DNA from: Hofstenia miamia
Taxonomy: Eukaryota; Xenacoelomorpha; Acoela
Direction of reading: 5' to 3'
DNA length: 64,000 nt
NCBI GenBank assembly: GCA_004352715.1
Contig: SCFE01000037.1
Span: 1,895,259 to 1,959,258 of the forward strand
The notes beneath the pieces were generated by a model that saw nothing but the letters and a program-made list of their open reading frames with translations, searched no databases and was not told where the DNA came from. Numbering within the stretch: position 1 is the stretch's first letter; the number at the start of each line of letters is the position of its first letter. A program made the translations under genes and the position numbers. Shown piece after piece: positions 54,180 through 64,000 of the stretch.

Positions 54180-56660
54180 AATACAGTATTTTCAGTTGAA
54201 TTTCTTTTAAGGGTGTCAAGAAACTGGTCAACTAATATGCTGCACTATGTACTGTATTGAGAATAAATTCTCCTTCCTGGTAGCAAATACAAAACCTCCT
54301 TTATATGAGCATGTTGATGTTTGTTTAGACAAAATTTCCCATACAATTTCCTATGTCTTTTTATATTAAAAAAATTTTAAGTGCTTGTTTTTTCAACATT
54401 CCATATGTCTAGAAGATATAAAACAATTCTTCTAATGAAGATTCATCTTCTATTGTCCCCAAAATATATGCAGCATTTGTGTGGTGAATAATAATGCTCA
54501 GACATTATTTAAAATATTCCACCACACATAATTCCTTTGTTGAAAATACAAGGGGCTTGCCAAGATTGGCAATAAAGACGCCTATGGATTTGCCTGCACC
54601 ACATTAGCATTCAAAAGCAAGAGGCTGAAATATATAGCCTTGTTGAACAATATCACAATATTTGGCTGTTTTTTGAAATTTAGCATCTGTTGCAGCCTTA
54701 GCAGGAGTGAAAATGTAAATCCAGCTGGGAGCATTTGCATCAACCAATGTAACATCTCACACAAAGAAATGGAATCTTGTGCAAGGAATAGTAGTCAAAC
54801 CATCAGGTCCATTATATTCTTTTCTGATCAATCCCAGTGGTTCTAAAATTGAAGGTTCATTGATCATTGAGAATGTGCACTTGAATAAATAATTCAATTG
54901 AGAATAGTGTTTCAAAACATCCAGTACTCCTTTTACATGACAATCCATGGAGACCATCAGCTATAATTTTTACACCACAAACACAAGTATGTTGCTCACA
55001 AACATGATCTCCAAGTCTGGATGCAACACTGATGCACAGAGTGACATTATTCATTTTTAGGTTAAGTTTGTTGAATGGAAGAGCAACCATGTCCCAGCTA
55101 AATTACCTTGAACTGCTTGAACCTTGCAAGATGCTTTTCAAACATATTTTTCAATAGCAAACTCTCAAGCTGTTTGAAAATAAGGAAGGACCAATTCTTT
55201 GAATAGTGGAAGATTATCTATTTGAAGGTTGTGAATAATTAGCAAGTTTTAACCACAATTCCAATGCATCTGCTTCTTTAATTGAAAGGACTTCCATTAG
55301 CAATCTTTACCATCAAGTCCTCACATTTGGCCAAAGAGGCAAGAAATCAAATTGATGCTAAAATATGTGTTAAAGGTATACCTAAACCACATAATGAAAA
55401 TCAAAGACATGCTTGTACAGTTGTATTTCCTGATAAATTAACATTAGTAATACATTCAAGTAGACTATTGATAAGAGTATCATACTTCTCAAATTGATTA
55501 AAATTTGGAAGAGCAGTAAAGACCATACAATAACTTTGGTATGAGAAATGCATTCTTCAGTAAGAAAAGAGCAGCATGGGAATCTACTTCCACTAATCTG
55601 TATTCCCAGTTCATTGTGTTTTCTCTGTATGAACTTCAAAACAATACTTGATAAAATACCTTCACCAAGAACAACTAATTCACTTAAGAGAGACTTGATC
55701 ATTGTGCGTTTTTCAAATAAAGGATTACCAAGAAAGGTAAATTGACACTCTGATGGATTTAGCTGAAGTCCAATCTTAGCTGCAGGAGATATTACATTCT
55801 TGAAATCCTTTAATACTTTTTTAGCTTCATCAGTAATATTTCCATCATCCAGATTAAAAAATTTTAATTCAGACCTTGCTGACGTAATAAAATCAATTAT
55901 TCAATCACAGAAAATTGGTGGACCCTCTGGATCACCTTGTTGTACATCAGTAATTGAGTCCAAAATAAGGCCATCAAAATATAAATTGGAGTACTTGCCA
56001 TAAGTAGAAATGGAGTAATTATAGATCGCCAGACGTTTTTCAGCAATGATGTTTAAGAAATGCTGCCTGTTGATCATGTTGAAGGCATTCCTAAAATCAA
56101 TCCATGATGCGGGGGCTTTCTATATAACAGCAAATAGAATGCACCGCGGCTTCCTCCCCACATGGCGTAGCATGTCCTAACTGTTGTTGACCATATGACG
56201 CTAGTCTTTTCAATTGGCATGATTTACATACAATTTTTCCACACAGAAGAGTCCCACCAACTGCATTTGCTCTCACCTTTTTGGTTTGAACCAAAGAAGA
56301 TTCGATGAATGCAATTTGATACTTTGCCTACAATTACCAAATTAACAAATTTGGGAAGACCTTCCACAAAATTGCAACCATGCTTCCCATTGCTCTCCTT
56401 ACTGAGGTCATGGAGAGCCTGTGGACAAAAACCGTCTGACCTTCTGATGAGCGAATTGAATTCAAAGCCTTTCTAGAACTGATAGAAACAGAGGAGGAAT
56501 TCATTAGTTGTGTATTTGGCAACTGACTAATAGGATGGAGATTTTTGAGTTAATCATCAACTACTTCAGGTGTGCTAAGTGCCAGATGAGAGCTGCGACT
56601 GGATAGACGAATGGCACCCTTGACATCAGCATCATCATCATTACTCTATATAATATCTCT
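54180..56660 (-). pseudogene. Reverse transcriptase with C-terminal PD-(D/E)xK-like domain, decayed
   Basis: The order of minus-strand blocks is DVKGAIRLSSRSSHLALSTP, VRANAVGGTLLCGKIVCKSC, QQLGHATPCGEEAAVHSICC, DFRNAFNMINRQHFLNIIAE (palm), DVQQGDPEGPPIFC and FFNLDDGNI (catalytic DD as LDDG). Next come GIQISGSRFPCCSFL, SWLVALPFNKLNLKMNN, CISVASRLGDHVCEQHTC-C (zinc finger), EPLGLIRKEYNGPDGLTTIP then FVWDVTLVDA (PD ... D nuclease-like) and NAAYILGT. I recognise this as an RT family common in cnidarians, sponges and other animals; I do not have a secure name for it. Many frameshifts. The CpG desert ends inside this element near 55700. Confidence 0.78.
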
Positions 56661-56889
56661 GATATCAACTTAGTGGATTTTGAAGGATGATTAAAATCCA
56701 GTGATTGATATTCAGAAACTACTTTCATGCAATATGTTCACATTAATTTCTTTCACATCAAGTAGGTATTCAGGTGGTTTATTCAATGTGATTTCAAATA
56801 CTTGTTAACATATTCTATTTTTGAGAAGATATTTTGATTTCATTGACAGAAGTTTTCAAAAATGAACCTAAATCGCGTTAACAGCCATT

Positions 56890-57290
56890 GGCTGTGCATT
56901 TTTTATTTATTCAGATTTTGATTGCATTTGTTTTTACAGAAATTTTATAGGCTTTATGCTTTTCGTTAATGAGTTTCTTAGAATCTTCTGAAATCCATAA
57001 TTTCCAAGAAGGAATTCTCTTTTGATTTCCATAAATGATCTTCTTTACAACTGGAAAGTGCTTGTTATATAATTGATGCAAATTAATATTGATAAAACTT
57101 AGTTTCTCATTAATGGACATTGTGTCATAATAGTTATGCCAATTAAGATTTAGTAAATCAAAAACGAATTCTGGTTTGCTAAATCTTTTAGAATCATTGT
57201 AACATCAATTTCTTCTCTTTGTTTACTTTCATTTTAACATATGTTGCACAGATGATCAGAAATGAAGAAATCTGTAGATAAAATAGAAAA
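56890..57290 (-). pseudogene. CR1-like LINE linker fragment
   Basis: The minus strand reads FDLLNLNWHNYYDTMSINEK, LHQLYNKHFPVVKKIIYGNQ and RIPSWKLWISEDSKKLINEK, the segment joining endonuclease and RT in CR1/Jockey-like LINEs (pattern F-D-N---W ... FP ... K-PW ... L...KR). Possible SDH remnant (FFISDHLCN) at ~57255. No catalytic domain survives. Confidence 0.65.
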
Positions 57291-57445
57291 GCAACAGATA
57301 AAGATATTGTCATCTTAATCGATTGCAAGGAGGAACGAGGAAGAAGAGTTCCTGAGTCAGCCTATGGCCATGTGCTATGCCTACGTAGAGTTTCGTTACA
57401 TCATTGTAACTCTGAGCGGTTGCATTATATATTTATATTTATATT

Positions 57446-57450
<5 letters not shown>

Positions 57451-57499
<49 letters not shown>
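57451..57499. repeat. (AT)n microsatellite
   Basis: Dinucleotide tract that abuts the left end of the Tc1-like element at 57500. Confidence 0.95.
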
Positions 57500-57502
<3 letters not shown>

Positions 57503-59698
57503 CTGGACAAAAGTATTGAGATACCCATTAATTTTTTACGTTTGGGTTATTATCTACAATCAAGTAATGAAACGCTATCATATTGCTTAGGAAAGCTAGA
57601 AGAATTTCCAAGTAATTATTGGGGGAAAAATAGCATGGGACAAAAGAATTGGGACGGCACCATTAAGTGAAAAATTGCAAAAAATATTCGTATTCTGCAT
57701 GCCCAAAAACAAGAGAAATGTATACGGGTAGAATTTTAGGTTCATTTGTTTCGGATAATCCATCAGTTTTACCGATTGGGCATAAAAAGAAAAGTTTTTT
57801 TCAAAAATCACTAAAAATTTCATAAAATTCTTGTGCAATCGTTTTTCAAGGATTCTCAATATTCGAAGATTGTTGTTGATATCACACTAGAATTCTCCTA
57901 GCAATGCCTTTGCAGAGGTGAGTAACTGCGCACCTCTCTCGCTTTAATTGCATGCAAGTTTCTCAGGGATCCCTCGTCAATAGATAAAATAGTGCCTTAT
58001 CATCTCAACAACTATATTTGCGAAGATACCCTGATTTCTTGAGCACAGATCAGTGGCACTCAAAAGTATTGAAACAGAGGCTAACTACTGTAAAAAATGC
58101 CCCAACTTAATGAATAACAATTTTACAGTAAAATCAACACTGAAAATACATTCAAAGTATATCTAAGAATTCATAATTTTGTTTTTATGAAAATTAGGTG
58201 TATATAAATATATTTTTAAGTTGGATTAAATTTTCTTGACTTAGCACTATGAGCTCAAAATTATTGAAACAGTGGAGTTAAGTTTTTTACAACTAATAAA
58301 AAAACGAAACAAAATAAAAGCAATGAATTACACAATTCTACAAAGTATTCAATAAAAAATAATATTCTCAGTATTTTCCAAAGCCACCACATGCTTTGAT
58401 GACGGTGTCCAGACGACGAGGGATAGATTTAAAAAGTTTGTCTATTGTTTCATCAGAGATCTTGTAAAACTCTTTTTCTGCATATCTCCACAGTTCATCC
58501 ACTTTATTAGGACACCTATTAGCCACCGCCTTTTCATAATAGCCCAGACTGGTTCAATTATATTAACGTCTGGACTCTTCGCTAGCCACTGTGTCAACAA
58601 TGCAACATTTCTTTCCTCAAAAAATTCTTTTGCATACCGTGCTGTGTGACAGCTAGCTCCAACATGCTGCAGAATATCATTTTCTTCAATGAGAGGCAAA
58701 AAGATATTCGTTTAATATTTCAGTGTATCTGAAAGAATTGATGGAACCATCGACCTTGACAAGGCACATCACAACATTATTCTTGATCATGCCCCAAACC
58801 ATTATTGATTTCCCTCCAAATTTGACTGTTGGGATAACATATCGTGCACAATATCTAGAAGCACTATTTGGACGTCTTACTAATTCTCGTCGTCGTGGGT
58901 ATAACTCCAGTTTGCTCTCATCTGTGAAAATAATTCTTGAACAGTCGAGAGCTGTGTGAAAGCATCTTGCTTTGCACCATTTAAGACGCGCAATTCCCTG
59001 ACGATTGTTCAGCTTTGATGACTGAGCAGCTACACGATGCTTCAAACCATATTTCGTCAAAATGTGCTTTACAGTAGCGATGCTCACGCAAGTTCCGCTA
59101 CTCGTTGTTGCTTTGGTGTCGTCTTTGATGGGTGACCCATCTTTGCCTTGACTGTGGTTGTTCCAGTTTCCTTAAATCTGTGGAATATTCTGCTTACAGT
59201 AGGTGCAGAACGATTGAAGAGCCTTGAAATTTCTCTGACCCCGGCTTGATCTAAGTGTTTGGCTATGATTAGTTGGCGTATATCTTGAGGAGTATAAGAA
59301 GGCATGTCAGTGTAGCAAACGCCCGAAAAAGTGATACATACTTGAAATGCATGCAATTGAGAAATAGGTGTTAGGCATCTGAAGTATTAAAGGCATTGTT
59401 TCACTACTTATGAGCTGCGGTATTTTGCTGTTATTCAATCTCTTTTGCTATTTTGCACCCAACAGTACTTTTCTAATACTGGTGAACTGATTAATTAAGA
59501 TTAAGTTTAACCTTTAAATACTTCTATAAGTAGTTAATTTTCTAATCGATTCATGAATGCATCAGGGCATTATCTTAGTTGTAAGTAAAGTTATATTCTT
59601 TGGCAATGGGCACACAGTAAAATTGATTTTAATAACTTCAAAAATTCAAGTAGAACATTATTTTAAGAGGCCTGTCTCAATACATTTGTCCAACTCTG
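57500..59698 (-). mobile_element. Tc1-like transposon (2.2 kb) with repeated subterminal motifs
   Basis: Left end GACCTGGACAAAAGTATTGA (57500). The right end, inverted from 59698, is CAGAGTTGGACAAATGTATT then GAGAC. It is preceded by TA at the left; the right flank is AA rather than TA. The core CAAAAGTATTGA-AC recurs at ~57640, 58055 and 58250, and inverted at ~59395, an IR/DR-like arrangement of several binding sites per end. Longer than a usual 1.6-kb Tc1. Confidence 0.82.
58368..59305 (-). pseudogene. Tc1-like transposase, catalytic Asp replaced by Val
   Basis: From ATG at 59305: MPSYTPQDIRQLIIAKHLDQ and a paired helix-turn-helix (REISRLFNRSAPTVSRIFHR), then KHILTKYGLKHRVAAQSSKL, RIIFTDESKLELYP (first Asp), KSIMVWGMI, then ILQHVGASCHTARYAKEFFE, where the invariant Asp of QDGAxCHTA is Val (GTT). 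WLAKSPDVNIIEPVWAIMK follows (catalytic Glu). The C-terminus SIPRRLDTVIKACGGFGKY is complete. Frameshifts near 59087, 58690 (T-run) and 58480. About 312 codons. Inactive by both frame and active site. Confidence 0.88.
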
Positions 59699-60430
59699 AA
59701 AAAGTTCTGGTTACATAAGATCCAAAGAGGAAACATTGACTCACAATTATATTGTATTGAAATTGTTTTCTAAAAGTACCAGGGGATACATTTTAATTAT
59801 CTAACCCCATTAACCGATTATTGTATACAACACAAAAATATTGAAAGTATAAATTCCTCACGTAATATTAAACACATTTTACCAAATCATAAACTTTCAG
59901 TATCTAAAAACTTGATATATTTGGGTAGAACAGCGAAGCAATAGGCCTATGCAGATTGTGTTATCTACATAACGGTTGACTGCCTTTATAAATTTTACTC
60001 AATTTACATTTCCATTAAAATCTTATAACTTGTGTGAATACACAAAAAACTAGGCACTACGTAGTACTAGTGATTAAATATTGTGAGTTGTTCAGTTGGT
60101 AGTTTCTTGTCTTTTTGAATCTTTGGATTTTATAACTGAGAGATAAAGTACGCTATAAATAATAATTTTACTTGGTGTCAGAATATTTTTTTATAAACAG
60201 TTTATGATTTGATTAGATGGCCATAGATATTTTCATGTATGATACTTGATTTCCGATTTTACGTTAATTTTTAAATGTAACTTAAAAACTTATCAAATCA
60301 CAAGTCTGTCGGGCAATATTGAAGCTAGATGTCTGTAAAACACATGCGATTTTGATTCCTCAGCTACAAACAAATTCTTTCGAACTATATCCAACTATAA
60401 GAGATTTTTGGTACCAAACAGAGGTGGACA
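59699..60430. other. No gene seen
   Basis: AT-rich spacer. Confidence 0.5.
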
Positions 60431-61250
60431 TTGCCTGAAATTTTAAAAAACTTAATATTTCGAAACAGTACAGCTATATCAGCGATGGCATTCAATAAAA
60501 AACTATACCTGACCGACATGACACACAATCTGATTAAACGAACCCGGCTATCGATTCACTCATCCAACCTGACTCCACTTGAAAAAAATAAAATGAACAT
60601 CCGTCACGAATCTTGGCTTTTACTTACACAGGGATGAATTTTGAGATGCAATCAGTCTACGCTATAATTGACCAATAATGCGATTATCACAAATAAGTGA
60701 GTATGGTGCTTCAAATAACATTGATCATGTATTGATATGTAAACTTGGAGGCTTTATTATGCTGAGACATAATACAGTAAGAAACTTAGAAACTGAATTA
60801 TTATCTATAGTTTGCAACGGATGTTTCTATAGATTCTTCATTAATAGAACTTACTGAAAAAAAATTAAAATTAATGGAAACATCGAAAATAATGCTCGGC
60901 TTGATTATCGTTTTGGGAATATCCCAATGCTCCATCAAATCAAAGCAAAACTTTTGCTAAAATTTTATCTGAACACGAGGCTTCCAAGAAAAGAGCATAC
61001 CAAGATCGTGTGCAGATCTTTGAACATGCTTAATTCATATTTGCAACCAATGGTGCTATAGGTGAAGAAGATATTCGATATCTTACATTACTTGCTGAAA
61101 AGTAAAACAATAAAATGAATTGTAGTTATGCAGACGCTTTCAGTTACATATGAAAGAGGCTTTCTTTTACAAATTTAAGAACAGTATTAATTGCTCTACA
61201 TGGTAAAGAAAGAAATTTTTTTCAGATCCTAACTCCTCTAAATGAAATTG
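60431..61250 (+). pseudogene. Retroelement C-terminal zinc-finger/nuclease-like domain, decayed
   Basis: Plus-strand patches in order: SAMAFNKKLYLTDMTHNLIK, RHESWLLLT, HVLICKLGGFIMLRHNTVRN, LETELLSIVCNG, NNARLDYRFG, APSNQSKTFAKILSEHEASK, KRAYQDRVQIFEHA, FIFATNGAIGEEDIRYLTLL, AEK, KRLSFTNLRTVLIALHGKE. The C-x-GG---LRH-----LE block, an ARLD...(DVR)..NP-AP core and a terminal RLSF--LR---L-L-G are the C-terminus of the RT-associated domain seen in the 54180-56660 family or a close relative. No RT remains upstream. At least four frameshifts. Confidence 0.65.
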
Positions 61251-61259
61251 ATGTCAATT

Positions 61260-61510
61260 TGATTAAAAATTTTTATTAGTAATTAATCCGTTAACATACA
61301 TGGAAGATCAACAGCTAAATGATAATTTTTAATATTTGTAAAGCAGATTTTGTAAATCATATAAATGTTTTGTTGTAATTTATTATCGGAAATCATTGAA
61401 GTGTTAATTTTATATACATGTATATTTATTTTCTTCTTTGTTGAAAAAATGTAAATTTGGTGATTTTAAAAAATTAAACTTTGTAAACCAAGATTTTGAT
61501 ATAAGAATGT
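61260..61510 (+). repeat. Probable 3' untranslated region of that retroelement
   Basis: Follows the decayed domain directly and is similar to 26915-27130 in order of phrases (TATCGGAAATCATT, AGTGTTAATTT, ATATACATGTA). The shared dispersed sequence supports a 3' end. Confidence 0.5.
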
Positions 61511-62511
61511 ACATGAATTGCAAACTCAAATTTTTATGCCCGAGGGCTATCCGACCAGATACCTGAAATATATCCCAGATACCTTTCTCTGAAGCAAATT
61601 AACCCCAATGCAGTGCATGCGTCGTCATATATAAGCAATGTGTTGAAAAATAAGTTAAATTTTTTGTTTTTTTTTATTTCAGTGAAAATATTTTGTAATA
61701 GCTTCTACCATGCATAAATTTGTTCTAGCAAACTGAAAATACATTTTTTTTCACGAATCACAAAATGGGTCGAATTTTCAGTAATATATATAAACAAAGC
61801 TTTTGCCATCTTTGCTATTAAAGATATAACATAATCTTTAATTGACAAATCAAATCACTTTAAACCTGATGGAAGAAATAGAATGTTCAATGAAACCAAG
61901 AATTTATACACGCATAATTTTAATTGTAAGTAATTCATATAAAATTCTATTTATTATTTAGTGCGTTTTTAGTTCATCTAGAACTTGTAAATAATTGTGT
62001 TTGGATATATCACTGTGTAAATTCATGACTAAATATTACTCATGAAGCAAAAACAAATAATTCAAGAAGTAACAATGACAAGATGATGTACTTTGTGGAA
62101 ATGTTTGACAAACGTACGTAGCCTCTGTGTCAATCCGCAACTTTGACTGCTAATGAGTAAAAATAGAAAATATCTATATCTAAAGTTTTATTGTACAATA
62201 TAATATACTGTTCACAACACAAAATAGCATCAAAAAGCAATTGAAATAAATGAATAAAATCACATACAACAATTAATATTTACAAATAAATTACAATTGC
62301 TAATGCGAATTTGGATGTGGTCTATTGGACAGTCAGTATTATGAAACTTAAAATCTGGTGAGTTCTATTCAAGCCTTTCTCTGCATGACCTGGAAGTACT
62401 TAATAATAATTTTAAAATACTCATCATTGTATTTATTTTTTTATATATTGAGGTAAATGAGTTTTTCAATATTTTCTTGTTATACATAAGAGCCTTGATA
62501 TTAAGAGTTCT
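61511..62511. other. No gene seen
   Basis: AT-rich, nothing recognised. Confidence 0.5.
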
Positions 62512-64000
62512 ATAAGATAAGATAAGATAAGATAAGAGAATCTATATTCAGATAAATGTTAACAATTAAATAAGTGATAATTCACAAAAACACATATATA
62601 CAATTCACATAAATTACAAGAGAAATCATCCAGGCTATGAATAAATTACAATAGTACTATTTTAATAACGAGTTATAGTATATTCATTGTTATAAAATAC
62701 GTATCCAGAAATATGTTTTTGCTTAAGGAAGATTTTTAAATGCTTTTTAAAAGATTTCAATTTTTCAATATTTTTAATTTCTTTAGGTAGCGAATTCCAG
62801 GTTCGAATGGCGACATTAATTAAGGGTTTCTTTAAAACGTTTTTCTTATACTTAACACATGTAAAAAGCTTTGATCTTGAATTCTGTTTATGAGTAAATC
62901 CCGGTATTTTAATCGTATTATAAGATGGTAGGTTTCTGATTAGCTTGAAGAATGTCAGAAGAGTGTTCGATATAACCAGTTGTTTTCGAAAAAGAATTGA
63001 CCTAGAAATGTACTGTTTTCGATGATTTTTTCGTTGTGATATTTAATGCTCATCTTAATTGAATATCAAGTTTTTTATAAAGCACTTTGCTTAGGTCAGT
63101 AAATAAAATGTTTGCGTAATTAAGGTAACTAATGTTGAAGGCATGGAAGAATTGAATTATCGCACAAGGTGGTAATTGCCTAACTACTAGGTCATACTTT
63201 TTATACCTATAACTAATTTTCTAACTATTAAATTGATGTGAGAGTTGAATATTAGCTTTGAGTCAATAGTTACTCCTAGGTACTTGAAAGTGTCCACAAT
63301 AGGAACATTAATATTATTTACATTTAAAGTCACTGCAGAAACATTGTAATAGCTTTTATTTGGCTGCAAAATACAAAATTCAGTTTTAGCTTCATTAATA
63401 TTCAACTTGTGCATACAAAAGTGTTTTGACAATTTGTTACAATTCAATTCTATAGATTCCACAGCTAGTTGCATTGATGAATTATCGCTGAAAATGCAAG
63501 TGTCATCGGCATATTGGATTAAAGTGCAATTAGTTATAGAATGCATGTCATTTACATAAATGCTAAAAAGAAGGACTAGAATCGTACCTTGAGGCACCCC
63601 ATTGTAAACCAGTAACCATTTTGAAAAAATATCATTTAATTTAACTCTCTAGAATCTTTGATTGAGGTAACTAGTTATCAATTGCTTACTATAAATAGAA
63701 AATGCTAAATAAGATAGTTTTTCAATTACAATGCTATGATTAATCGAATCAACAGCTTTTGAAAGATCTAAACAAGCTATAGCTACAAATTTGTTAGAAT
63801 CAAGTGATGCTCTTCATTTTTCAGTAGCATTTAATAGTACATCAGTTGTTGAGAAATCTTTACGAAATCCAAATTGCGTGTTTGATAATAAATCGTACTA
63901 ATTTAAATGTTCAGTTATTTGATTATGTAATAATCTTTCGAATATTTTGCTTATTGGAGAAGTAATTTAGATGCAGTTGATGGATCGTTTTTCTTAAAAA
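62512..64000 (-). pseudogene. CR1-like LINE RT, continuing past the window edge
   Basis: Minus strand entering from the right edge: YDLLSNTQFGFRKDFSTTDV-like sequence, ACLDLSKAVDSINHSIVIEK (first Asp; usual AFDS is AVDS), MPQGTILVLLFSIYVNDMHS, LIQYADDTCIFSDNSS (YADD, near 63510), FKYLGVTIDSKLIF and a thumb region, ending in (TCTTA)n (plus-strand AAGATAAGAT at 62515-62540). The 136-codon ORF at 63187-63597 covers the YADD part. Frameshifts near 63610 and in the thumb. The tail repeat differs from the (TCTA)n and poly-A tails of the other LINEs, so several families are present. Confidence 0.85.

Larger units (their letters stand above)
41284..55706. other. CpG desert (~14.4 kb)
   Basis: Reading every line by eye I find one CpG (46455) between 41284 and 52149, and four more (52150, 52201, 52922, 54579) before 55707. 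Base composition is similar to the flanks, which have frequent CpG (for example three in the 60 bases from 58381). TpG and CpA are abundant, as expected from decay of methylated CpG. The block covers parts of at least four unrelated elements, so it is a property of the region, not of one family. Confidence 0.85.

Noticed and set aside
62513-62540. (AAGAT)n as a CRISPR-like or telomeric array
   Set aside because: Short perfect pentamer run without spacers at the 3' end of a LINE; a retroelement tail.
1-64000. tRNA, rRNA or operon-like gene clusters
   Set aside because: No cloverleaf, rRNA signature or co-directional host gene set was seen; the window is eukaryotic repeat-rich DNA.

Overview
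The window is nuclear DNA from an animal. It is AT-rich and littered with (AT)n microsatellites. It carries one recognisable cellular gene, the 5' part of a Gq-class heterotrimeric G-protein alpha subunit on the minus strand (coding 2493-2996). That gene has a GT-AG intron of only 42 nt, followed by an intron longer than 2.4 kb that runs off the left edge. So short an intron, together with a repeat-laden AT-rich genome and metazoan transposon families, suggests an invertebrate lineage with mini-introns such as flatworms. I cannot fix the species. One weak candidate exon (6466-6575) is the only other hint of a host gene.

The other ~60 kb is a graveyard of transposable elements. From left to right: a 220-bp CCTCCGCC-ended repeat; a LINE fragment (4270-5400); two mariner-like elements (6856-8109 and 9037-10142), the second flush against a (TA)n tract; a 2.46-kb piggyBac element (11092-13550) plus stray copies of its transposase; several LINE and Penelope-like fragments (14-27 kb); a 305-bp MITE inside a LINE (24277-24581); a hAT deletion derivative with a perfect 8-bp target duplication (29682-30337); a ~90-bp-period tandem array (31985-32640); and an almost intact CR1-type LINE (33074-37650). 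The LINE has an SGNH-hydrolase ORF1 and an endonuclease-reverse transcriptase ORF2, broken by what looks like one base in an A-run.

The most unusual segment is ~40-56 kb. A LINE (minus strand) is split in its endonuclease domain by a 10,092-bp element with long inverted repeats, AG...CT ends and a 6-bp target duplication (42160-52251). Removing the insert and one target copy restores the conserved GDFNLP motif in frame. The right arm of that element is in turn split by a 3,188-bp P-element-like transposon (48411-51598) with ~54-bp inverted repeats, an imperfect 8-bp target duplication and a decayed THAP-domain transposase. The nest lies in a block almost without CpG: by eye, one CpG between 41,284 and 52,149 and only four more up to 55,706. 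The flanks have ordinary CpG numbers. The right edge of the desert falls inside a single retroelement (54180-56660).

The right end holds LINE remnants, a Tc1-like element whose second catalytic Asp is Val (57500-59698), a decayed C-terminal nuclease-like retroelement domain (60431-61250) and a CR1-type LINE that runs off the edge (62512-64000). No tRNA, rRNA or CRISPR was seen. Almost all coding sequence is transposon-derived and broken, so nothing here forms an operon or pathway.
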